From positions 879,090-943,089 of the forward strand of contig CAVTRT010000001.1 of the NCBI GenBank assembly GCA_963737285.1: a stretch of DNA of 64,000 nucleotides, given 5' to 3'. This stretch comes from Trebonia sp963737285. GTDB lineage: Bacteria; Actinomycetota; Actinomycetes; Streptosporangiales; Streptosporangiaceae. Positions 26,640 through 34,105 of the stretch are shown here, piece by piece. The notes below the pieces were generated by a model. The model was given only the letters and a program-made list of their open reading frames with translations. It ran no database searches and had not been told where the DNA came from. Within the stretch, counting starts at the first letter, position 1, and each line of letters starts with the position of its first letter. The position numbers and the translations under genes are program-made.

Positions 26640-27368
26640 TCAGCCGGCGGGGAGGGCTTGCAGGCGGGCGATGGCGGCGGTGACCTCGTCAGCCCAGGGC
26701 CATCGTTCGGCGAGTCGTAGCCGCAGGCGGCGGCCGCCGCGCACGAGCCGCCCGGCGATGCTGAAAAGCCGCAGGCGCAGGCGTTTCGGTCCCCAGCGGC
26801 GGGCCTCGCAGGCGAGCGCGATCATCTGGGTCCAGGCGAGCAGCTCGCAGGCCAGGGCGACGATCTCGCACCAGACCTGATTCTGCGCGTAGCCCTTGAG
26901 GGGGAGGTTCAGCAGCCCGGTGTCCTTCGCATTGCGGATCCGGTCCTCGCACCGCGCCCGCCGCCGGTGCCTTAGCTCCAGGTCCGCGAGCTGGCGGGCA
27001 CTTTCCCGATCGCGGCCTGCATGTCGCCGGTGATGGTCATGCCGGCCGAGTAGTGCAGCCGCCGTGACCACCCGCGATACCACCGGGTCGGACGCGACCG
27101 GCCCCGCGAGGTCCGGCTGCTCCCGCAGTACCGCGATGTCGGCCAGGCAGTCCCCGCCCAGCGCGACCGCCGCGGCCAGGTCCGCGACGATCTTGCCCGG
27201 GTCGTGCACCGCCCGCGGCGCCCGCCACCGGGAAAGGCCCTGCGACAGGTTCCGGCCCAGGCCGGTGACCCGCAGTGTCTCCCACAGCAGGACCGCCCCG
27301 GCCTGGGAGACCATGCCCTTGCCGTCGGAGGACACCGTGACACGGGCAGTGCGTGCGCTATTCTTCAC
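26640..27368 (-). pseudogene. IS1380-family transposase with internal deletion
   Basis: The N-terminal part reads VKNSARTARVTVSSDGKGMV, HDPGKIVADLAAAVALGGDC, DIAVLREQPDLAGPVASDP. It then jumps near 27040 to the C-terminal part RIRNAKDTGLLNLPLKGYAQ, NQVWCEIVALACELLAWTQM, RRWGPKRLRLRLFSIAGRLV. The catalytic centre between these blocks is gone, leaving about 240 of roughly 460 residues. A terminal repeat at 27420 marks the right end. It belongs to a different IS1380 subgroup from the copy at 14.4-15.3 kb. Confidence 0.85.
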
Positions 27369-27419
27369 GTGAAAAGTGCCTTCGATGTGCGGCTGATAGG
27401 ACCCTAAACAAGCCCTATT

Positions 27420-27440
27420 ATCCCAGGTCAAAGGCACTTT
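27420..27440. repeat. IS1380-type terminal inverted repeat (right end, copy 2)
   Basis: ATCCCAGGTCAAAGGCACTT plus T at 27420-27440, nearly identical to 15342-15362. Immediately inside it lies the 5' end of the deleted IS1380 transposase. Confidence 0.78.
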
Positions 27441-27528
27441 TTTTCATGCAAGCGGGCAGTCTGCGCTTATGCCGGGCGAAAGCCCGAGGCTAGTGACGGC
27501 CGGTGACCGGCGTGTCATCAACCAGCAA

Positions 27529-27560
27529 ATAGCCCCCAGCCGCGGGCAGTTGGGGGCTAT
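27529..27560 (-). terminator. Hairpin after the ABC permease gene
   Basis: ATAGCCCCCA (27529-27538) and TGGGGGCTAT (27551-27560) form a perfect 10-bp stem with a 12-base loop. It lies 34 bases beyond the stop of the minus-strand ABC permease gene, as expected of the operon terminator. Confidence 0.72.
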
Positions 27561-27593
27561 GCCTTGCCTGGTTAAGCCGGTCGTGATCTGCGG

Positions 27594-29401
27594 TCAGTCC
27601 GCCCCGGCCTGGAGGACTTCCCGCGGGGAAACCCGGGCTGCTATCCGGGCAGGGATGGTAGTGAGTCCCGCCACTACGAGCAGGGTCCCGATGAACGTGG
27701 CGACCAGCCACAGGGCTTGCGGAGAGCTTGTCGTGCCACTGGCCAGGACGTCGAACAATGCGATTCCCAGCGGGATGCCGACGATGGCACCCGGCAGCGC
27801 GGCGAGCACCTGCGCCCACGCTAGCCCGGCGCTGACCTGGCGGGAGGTGGCGCCGAGCGCTCGCATCAGCGCGCAGGCGCGCCGCGCATCCAGCACGGTT
27901 GCCCAGGCAGTGAAGATCGCGCTGATGGCCGCGAGGATGGCTAGCATGATTGTGATGACCAAAAGCAGCTGCTCGTCCCGGCTGACCTGCGGGTTGGCCA
28001 GGCCTGCGCCTGCGGAGGACATGCCGTGCAGTTGCGCGTCGACGGCGGCGTGGAAGGTCAGCAGGGCGACGATACCGCAGACGGTGACGGCGATGCCGGC
28101 CGCGCTCAGCAGCGTGCGGCGTGGCCTGCGGGTGGCTAGCCGCAGCCCGAACAGCGCCGATACCGGCAGCCTGCTGGACAGGCTGATCAGCGCACCCTGG
28201 CGCCGCACCGGCCGGGCCGAGTCGGCCAGTGCGCTGACGGTGCTGCTGCGGGCGGCCCGGATGGCTGGGACGAGGGTTGAAGCGAGCGCCACCGCTAGGG
28301 CTACGCCCACCACGCCCGCCACCGTGGCCGCCGTGAGTGATGGGGCGCCCGGGGCACCGATCAGATCGGCCCCGGGGTTGGTGAGCAGCGGGGCGGTTAG
28401 CCGCCCGGCCACCAGCCCGATGGCCGCCGCGACCAGCGCCAGGACCAGGTTTTCGGCCAGGAAGATGGCGCCGATCAGGCCTGGTGTGCCACCCGCGGCC
28501 TTGAGCAAGCCGACCCGCCGCTTGTTTTCCGCCAGACGGCCTCCGACCAGCACTGCCACGCTGGCGAGCGCGAGCAGGCCAAGGAGCACGGCGCCGGGAG
28601 TAAGGACGTTCTGCTCGTCTGTGATCAGCAATGCGTCTGCGCTCGCGATCTGCTCCCATGTGTTAAGGAGCGGGCCGTTTATCGCGGCGCCGTACGTGCT
28701 GGCGAACGCTGGTGCCTGGTCGGGCTGGCTGAGCGCCAGGTTCAGGATGTAGGTGCTCACTGGGTTGGCCGCCGAGGCCAGTTCGGTGACATCGGGCGCG
28801 GTCATCCAGACCAAGCCGATCTTCTTGGCGGTTATCCCCTGCGAGGCCCAGAAATTGTTGATGTAGCAGCCGCTGTAGCAAATGTTCGGATACGGTGCCA
28901 TGGCGGCGGTGACCGCGATCCCGGCGACCGTGAACTGATGGCCGTTGATGGTCACATGGTCACCGACGCCGGCCCGAGCGCTTCGGCGAAGGCCCGCTCG
29001 ATGACGACGCCGCCAGGCCGCACCCAACTGCCAGACAGGACCTTCGGCTGATCGACAGCGGTCGGCGCCTGAGCGCGGCCTTCCGCCTCCACCCCGGCTG
29101 TGATTCCGTGTATCTGCACAACGGCATCGAGCAGGGAATAGGGGCCGCTGGAGCGGGTCACTCCGCTGGCGTGAATCAGCGCCTTCGCCTGGCCAGGGTT
29201 CCCCAAGGACGCCTCGATGTCGGGTCCGCGGGTCGCTGCCCGGGTCTGCTGATAGGGGTTGTTGGTCACGCCGTTGAGGGCCAGGCCCAGGGTGAGCACG
29301 GTGGTGGCGGCGGTAACCGAGAGCATCAGCAAGATGGCCTGGGTCAGATGCCGCCGAGTCTCGCGGGCGGCCAGACGGCAGACGAGCAGGATGCGGCCCA
29401 T
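27594..29401 (-). CDS. ABC transporter permease, FtsX/MacB type (frameshifted)
   Basis: Two overlapping frames form one permease. From ATG 29401 the first frame gives an N-terminal membrane helix (AILLMLSVTAATTVLTLGLA) and a periplasmic-type domain up to VIERAFAEALG. The second frame resumes at VGDHVTINGHQFTVAGIAVT near 28980 and continues to 27594 with three or more helix pairs, for example AVLLGLLALASVAVLVGG and ITIMLAILAAISAIFTAWAT, and two FtsX-like domains. A short indel near 28965-28985 accounts for the break. It follows the ATPase gene by seven bases. Such pairs export peptides or lipids or confer resistance. A true lesion would inactivate this pump. Confidence 0.82.
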
Positions 29402-29408
29402 GATGATC

Positions 29409-30161
29409 TCAGCCCTCCAGCTGGGCCAGGTTGTTCAGGCCGCTGCCGCCGTTACCGCCTTGCAGACTGGTCTGGTCGGTGAATACGCCGTCACGCATCG
29501 AGATCATCCGGTCGGCGGTAGCGGCGATCCGGGTGTCGTGGGTGACGATGACGAGTGTCTGCCCGGCCTGGTGCAGGGTGTCGAACAGCCGCAGCACGTC
29601 CATGGCGGCGACGCTGTCGAGGTTGCCGGTTGGCTCGTCGGCCAGGACCAGCACTGGGTCGGCCACCAGGGCGCGGGCGATCGCGACCCGCTGGCGCTGG
29701 CCGCCGGACAGCTGCGTGGGCAGGAACTTGGACCGGTCGGCGAGCCCGACCCGTTCCAGCAGCTCCCCGGCCCGCCGCCGGGCCGCCCGGGCCGAGCGGC
29801 CGGCAAGCAGCGCAGGCAGCTCGACGTTCTCCACCGCGGTCAGCTCGTCCATCAGGTGGAAGGCCTGGAATACGAACCCGAGGGAGTCACGCCGCAGCCG
29901 GGCCAGCCGACGTTCGGACATCCTGGTCATCTCCTGCCCGTCCAGCCAGATCTCGCCGGAATTGGGCCGGTCCAGTCCGCCCAGCAGGTACAGCAGCGTG
30001 GACTTCCCGCAGCCACTGGGACCCATGATCGCTACCGTCTCGCCGTGCTCGACATCCAAGTTCACTCCGGCGACCGCGTGAACCAGACCCGCCTGGCTAC
30101 CGTAATCACGGCGCACCCCGTGGACTCGCAGTACACAGCTACTCGCGTCTGTGTCTTTCAT
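29409..30161 (-). CDS. ABC transporter ATP-binding protein (MacB/LolD-like)
   Basis: 250-residue ABC ATPase with Walker A GPSGCGKSTLLYLLGG (about residue 45), Q-loop at FVFQAFHLMDE, signature LSGGQRQRVAIARALVADP (about 148) and Walker B VLVLADEPTGNLDS. It overlaps the stop of the PadR gene by four bases (ATGA) and is followed by the FtsX-type permease, so the three genes form an operon read leftward from the promoter near 30730. Likely export or self-protection. Substrate not shown by sequence. Confidence 0.93.
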   Translation of the reverse strand: MKDTDASSCVLRVHGVRRDYGSQAGLVHAVAGVNLDVEHGETVAIMGPSGCGKSTLLYLLGGLDRPNSGEIWLDGQEMTRMSERRLARLRRDSLGFVFQAFHLMDELTAVENVELPALLAGRSARAARRRAGELLERVGLADRSKFLPTQLSGGQRQRVAIARALVADPVLVLADEPTGNLDSVAAMDVLRLFDTLHQAGQTLVIVTHDTRIAATADRMISMRDGVFTDQTSLQGGNGGSGLNNLAQLEG

Positions 30162-30694
30162 GATTCGCCTTTCCGGCTAGTGTCACTAGTCCAGTTCCGT
30201 TCGCAGGCCTCCAGCCAGCGAAGGTCTGCTTGCATCCGTAGGACGACGCCGGTGAGCAGCAGCCCGGCATGTGAGTGGTCTGGCTCCTCCAGCGCCGCGT
30301 GCTGGACCTCCCGCATCTGCTGCAGCAGCTCAGAACGCTGCCTGTGCACGATCTCGATCGGGTCGGCCAGGCCCGCCGTCGCGGCCGCGATGAGCTTGAG
30401 GTGGAACTCGGCCAGGTCGGGCTTGGGCCAGCTCACCTCTTCGATCCACTCGGCGACTCGCTGCTGCCCCGCTGCCGTCAGCGCGTACACCTTGCGATCC
30501 GGCCTATCGGGCAGGCCGGCCGTCTGCTCCACCGTTACCAGCCCAGCCTTCTCCAGCCGGGCCAGCGTGACATAGATCTGGCCGTCGTTCATCGCGTCCC
30601 CGACCGGGCCTAGGGCCTCGCGGAGTCGGGCGCGCAGCTGGTACCCGTGCGCCGGCTCCTTAGCCAGCATTGCGAGCACGACTCCCTGCTGCAC
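30158..30694 (-). CDS. PadR-family transcriptional regulator
   Basis: 178-residue PadR protein: winged-helix domain (VLAMLAKEPAHGYQLRARL; DGQIYVTLARLEKAGLVTVE; RKVYALTAAGQQRVAEWIEE) and a Vir-like helical C-terminal dimerisation region with LLQQMREVQHAALEEP. GTG start with AGGAGGAA about eight bases upstream. It heads the operon with the ABC ATPase and permease, a common arrangement in which PadR represses the pump until a ligand binds. The likely operator overlaps the promoter at 30719-30748. Confidence 0.92.
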   Translation of the reverse strand: MQQGVVLAMLAKEPAHGYQLRARLREALGPVGDAMNDGQIYVTLARLEKAGLVTVEQTAGLPDRPDRKVYALTAAGQQRVAEWIEEVSWPKPDLAEFHLKLIAAATAGLADPIEIVHRQRSELLQQMREVQHAALEEPDHSHAGLLLTGVVLRMQADLRWLEACERNWTSDTSRKGES

Positions 30695-30706
30695 GGTTCC
30701 TCCTAA

Positions 30707-30748
30707 CGGTTATCTAATTGGATACCCGTTATCTGTATGGACTGTCAA
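30707..30748 (-). promoter_or_regulatory. Promoter and possible PadR operator
   Basis: On the minus strand a perfect -35 TTGACA (30748-30743) is followed after 18 bases by TATCCA (30724-30719). The region 30709-30727 contains the imperfect inverted repeat GGTTATC-taatt-GGATACC, and a further GTTATC follows. This position just before a GTG with a strong ribosome binding site fits an autoregulated PadR operon. The -10 is weak. Confidence 0.5.
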
Positions 30749-30917
30749 GTGAAGTTGCGGGGCGGCCCGGCCCGCACTACCAGGTGGTGGCCGGCGCACA
30801 CGCTCGCCGGCTGGCTGGCCGCATACTCGCGGATGGCTGTTTTACCGGGAAGCGCCCTACTCTGGCCTGGTGTTTGGGCCGCTCGGAGAGCGGCCTGCCC
30901 GGGAGAGGAGACAGCAG

Positions 30918-31520
30918 ATGCTGCGGGTCAGCGATACACGGGTGGTGGCCTACGAGCCGTTGCTCCCGTCGGCCGCGCTGCTGGACGAGCTGCCTCTCGG
31001 CGAGGCCACAGCCGAGGTGGTGGCACGGTCCAGGGCCGATGTCCAGGCTGTGCTGGATCGAGCAGGCGACCGGCTCCTCGTGGTGGTCGGCCCGTGCTCC
31101 GTGCATGATCCGGCGGTGGCCCTGGACTACGCGGGCCGACTGGCCCGCTTGCGCGACCAGTTCGCTGACGACCTGCTCGTCGTGATGCGGGTCTAGTGGC
31201 CGCCAGGGGCCTAACTACCAGGCGGAGCACGTCACCAAGGCACTGGACCTGCTCGCCGGCGCCGGGCGGCTGCCAAGGCGGGTGATGGTGGACGCCAGCC
31301 ACGGTAACAGCGGCAAGGACCACCGGCGCCAGGTCGTGGTCGCGAGCGCACTCGCGGACCAGGCGGCCAGCGGGGAAAGCGACCTGGCCGGGGTCATGCT
31401 GGAAAGCTTCCTGCGGGACGGAAGGCAGGAATCGGGCGCCCCGGCGGAGCTGGTGTAAGGACACAGCGTGACCGACGCCTGCGTGGGCATCTCGGTTAAC
31501 CAGAATGGCCTGATGCGGTC
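30918..31520 (+). pseudogene. Class I DAHP synthase, internally deleted
   Basis: The N-terminal 92 residues match AroG-type 3-deoxy-D-arabino-heptulosonate-7-phosphate synthase: LLPSAALLDELPLGEATAEV, DRLLVVVGPCSVHDP and LLVVMRV, then a TAG at 31194. The C-terminal part begins at once in another frame: GPNYQAEHV, RVMVDASHGNSGKDHRRQ and GVMLESFLRDGRQ, then TAA at 31456 where Tyr is expected, with GHSVTDACVGI beyond it. About 150 central residues, including much of the barrel, are missing. DAHP synthases in such clusters boost the shikimate supply for Hpg, so this copy is a lost precursor-supply gene. Confidence 0.88.
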
Positions 31521-31558
31521 AATTCGGCGATCATGGAATGTTCTCGCGGGCATTAGCT

Positions 31559-31587
31559 GTTCAGGTGCTGAATCGCCTCAGTTGAAC
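31559..31587. promoter_or_regulatory. StrR-type operator before mbtH3
   Basis: GTTCAGGTG (31559-31567), 11-base spacer, then CAGTTGAAC (31579-31587). It lies 128 bases upstream of the mbtH3 GTG and would drive mbtH3, the thioesterase region, KAS III and perhaps the ABC exporter. Confidence 0.82.
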
Positions 31588-31714
31588 ATTGGCCTGCCTG
31601 AGTATGCCCTCTGTTCACGAGCACGCGGCCCGCATCCGTGGCAGGCACGGTGGTTTGCCTAAGGAATCCGGACTAATATGGCCACGATCACTAGCCCTGT
31701 GAAAGGAATGTGCG

Positions 31715-32029
31715 GTGGCGACGAATCCTTTTGAAGACCCGGATGCCAAGTATTTCGTGCTCATCAACGATGAAGGGCAGCACTCGCTCTGGCCTGTCTT
31801 CGCCGACGTGCCTGCTGGCTGGGAGGTAATCTTCGGGGAAGACGGGCGCCAGGAGTGCCTTGACTTCATCGAGAAGAACTGGACCGACATGCGGCCCAAG
31901 AGTCTAATAAAGGCGATGGAGGAGGACGCCGCCGCGCGGCAGAACGGCTCCTCCGCCAACGGGTCGGCGGCGAACGGGCGGAACGGATCCCACGCCGCAA
32001 AGGCAGTGGCATCCGTAGCTGACGACTGA
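31715..32029 (+). CDS. MbtH-like NRPS chaperone, copy 3
   Basis: 104-residue MbtH protein with GTG start (GAAAGGA upstream). It keeps the full family signature: NDEGQHSLWPVFADVPAGW, EVIFGEDGRQECLDFIEKNW and TDMRPKSL. It is the most canonical of the three copies and differs from copy 2 at few core positions. A longer Asn/Gly/Ala-rich tail (about 35 residues) follows. First gene after a StrR-type operator, so probably induced with the NRPS. Confidence 0.96.
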   Translation: MATNPFEDPDAKYFVLINDEGQHSLWPVFADVPAGWEVIFGEDGRQECLDFIEKNWTDMRPKSLIKAMEEDAAARQNGSSANGSAANGRNGSHAAKAVASVADD

Positions 32030-32060
32030 TCCGACGCCCGGCCGGAGTTCGGGTACCGTC

Positions 32061-32757
32061 GTGGCGACACGGCCACGGACCTGGCAGCCGAACGGTTATC
32101 TGCACGTCAGGGCAGGCTCTATCCATGAGCTGGCTGATGATCTGTCCAGGCAGATCGATGGCCGCCAGTCGCGGCCTGCTGCGGGTTACGTGCTGTTCGG
32201 CCACAGCATGGGCGCCGTGACCGCCTTCGAGATGGCCCTCACGCACTCCGATCATGGCCTGCAAACCGCCCGCGCTGGTGGTGATCTCTGGCCGTAACCC
32301 GCCGTACCTGCGGTCCCGCTGGGGCACCGAAGTCCTCGACCTGCCCGACCGGGAACTTCTCGAGCTGCTCCAGGTACTCGGCCGCGTTCAGGCCAGACCG
32401 CTCACCGCCATCGCGGCGCACTTCGTGCCGCGACTGCGAGCTGACCTCCGTATCGTCATCGAATACCAGCTCAAGGCGGCTGATGCCGCCGTGGACGTCC
32501 CGCTACTGGTGCTGCGCGGCCGCACGGACCCCCTGGTCGATCCGGAACATGTCACAGGCTGGGCGCGCTATACGCGGCGGCAATTTACCATGCGGTATCA
32601 TGCTGGCGGCCATTTCGCGCTCTTTGAGGGCACCGCCCAGCTGGATGAGCTGATCGACGCTATTTGTGTGGTTCTGGGGTTCAGCCCGGCCGTGGCCGAT
32701 GCTGGCTGGTTACGGCCACGATATGACACGCTACCAGTGGCGGAAAATAGCGATTAG
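32061..32757 (+). pseudogene. Type II thioesterase, 5'-truncated and frameshifted
   Basis: Editing thioesterases hydrolyse misprimed carrier proteins of NRPS lines. Here the first frame (32061-32297) holds SIHELADDLSRQI and VLFGHSMGAVTAFEMA with the nucleophile Ser. The second frame (32254-32757) continues with ALVVISGRNPPYLRSRWG, the acid in LRGRTDPLVDPEHV and the His in AGGHFALFEG. A one-base shift near 32255 separates them. The N-terminal 40 or so residues, including the usual LPHAGG start, are absent. Catalytic residues survive, so the shift alone could be a sequence error, but the missing start looks real. Confidence 0.82.
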
Positions 32758-32781
32758 ATATGGACAGCAAAGGCTGACGTT

Positions 32782-33807
32782 ATGGGCAGGATAATGAACG
32801 GCGCGGTGCGGGTGCCAGTCCTTTGCGGGCTTGGATCATGGACGCCCCCCGACGTCGTCACGAACGACGAGCTTGCTGCCGTCCTGGATACCTCGGATGA
32901 GTGGATACGACGCAAGACGGGCATAGCGCGCCGACATATAGCCGTCAACGGGACGGCTACCTCCGAGCTCGCCGTCGAGGCGGGCCGGCGCGCGCTCAAG
33001 TCAGCCGAGGTAGACGCGGTGGACGCCCTGATCCTGGCGACGACCACTCCTGATCGCCGGTGCCCGGCGACCGCGCCTGAGGTAGCGAGCCGACTAGGCC
33101 TGGGTACAATCGCCGCCTTCGACGTGGCCGCGGTTTGCTCGGGCTTCATATATGCGCTGGCAAATTCGGCAGGCCTGATCGCGGCCGGCATCGCCGACCG
33201 TATCCTGGTGATCGGGGCAGACGTCTTCTCCAGCATCTTGAATCCGCGTGACCGCACAACCCGGGTGATCTTCGGCGACGGTGCCGGCGCGGTAGTTCTG
33301 CGTGCCGGGAATGCCCATGACCCAGGCGCGATAGGGCCGTTCACCCTCGGCAGCGACGGCCGCGGCGCCGATCTGATCATGATTCCGGCCGGCGGGTCGC
33401 GCATGCCATACGTGGCGGCCGGCGGCGACGAATCAGAACGCTACTTCGTCATGCAGGGCCAGTCGGTTTACCGGCAGGCGGTGGAGAGCATGGCTCAGTC
33501 CACCACGCGTGTGCTGGGACTCGCGGGGTGGCCGGCCTCGTCGGTTGACTGGCTGGTCTGCCATCAAGCGAACCTGCGCATCGTGGACGCCGTCGCCCGG
33601 CGCCTAGGGATTCCGGCGGAACGTTGCCTGGTCAATATAGACGAGGTAGGAAATACTGCGGCAGCGTCTATTCCGATGGCGCTGGCGCACGGCGTAGAAC
33701 GCGGGGCGTTCCGCCCGGGAGACCGCGTTGCGCTGACCGGGTTCGGCGGCGGGCTGACCTGGGGCTCTACGTTGCTGCGCTGGCCGGAAATCGTCTGCGA
33801 AAACTAA
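32782..33807 (+). CDS. Beta-ketoacyl-ACP synthase III (FabH-like)
   Basis: 341-residue KAS III. Catalytic Cys in FDVAAVCSGFIYAL (about residue 120), His in LVCHQANLRIVDAV (about 257) and Asn in VGNTAAASIPMALAHG (about 287) are intact, as are the GDGAGAVVL and GFGGGLTWGS segments. AAAGG precedes ATG 32782. The enzyme starts a fatty-acid chain by condensing an acyl-CoA with malonyl-ACP. In this cluster it probably begins the N-acyl tail loaded by the first NRPS condensation domain. It is near a hydratase-like gene at 5.7 kb but no cluster ACP or acyl ligase is visible. A housekeeping FabH is the less likely alternative. Confidence 0.9.
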   Translation: MGRIMNGAVRVPVLCGLGSWTPPDVVTNDELAAVLDTSDEWIRRKTGIARRHIAVNGTATSELAVEAGRRALKSAEVDAVDALILATTTPDRRCPATAPEVASRLGLGTIAAFDVAAVCSGFIYALANSAGLIAAGIADRILVIGADVFSSILNPRDRTTRVIFGDGAGAVVLRAGNAHDPGAIGPFTLGSDGRGADLIMIPAGGSRMPYVAAGGDESERYFVMQGQSVYRQAVESMAQSTTRVLGLAGWPASSVDWLVCHQANLRIVDAVARRLGIPAERCLVNIDEVGNTAAASIPMALAHGVERGAFRPGDRVALTGFGGGLTWGSTLLRWPEIVCEN

Positions 33808-34105
33808 TCCCGCGGAAACTGATCACGCAAGGGCCGTGCTGGGAGGGAGCATCGCGCAAGGCGCACGAGAAGGAACAAGGAACTATGGTGACGAGCAGCA
33901 GATATTCGAGACGGCGCGTCGGTTGAACACCGGCCTGCCGTCGCCTGATGCCGGAAAGCCTGGATCGTGAAGCGCGGAACCGGACGGCCCACCGCAGCCT
34001 GTTATTATGATAAAACTCTCCGCGTGAATGGCAGGCCCGGACGCGAAATCGATGACGCTACTGTAGCTGAATTTAAGAGCTTCAAGGCGAGAGAGGTTCA
34101 ACATC
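33808..34105. other. Region between KAS III and ABC exporter
   Basis: No convincing gene. A 13-codon frame at about 33885 follows a good AAGGAACAAGGA sequence but encodes nothing recognisable. A single StrR-type half site (CGGTTGAAC, 33920-33928) has no partner at the 11-base spacing. An AT-rich patch near 34000-34017 (TGTTATTATGATAAAA) could be part of a promoter for the exporter. Confidence 0.4.

Noticed and set aside
33920..33928. StrR-type half site CGGTTGAAC before the ABC exporter
   Set aside because: No left arm at the required spacing, so it is not counted as an operator.
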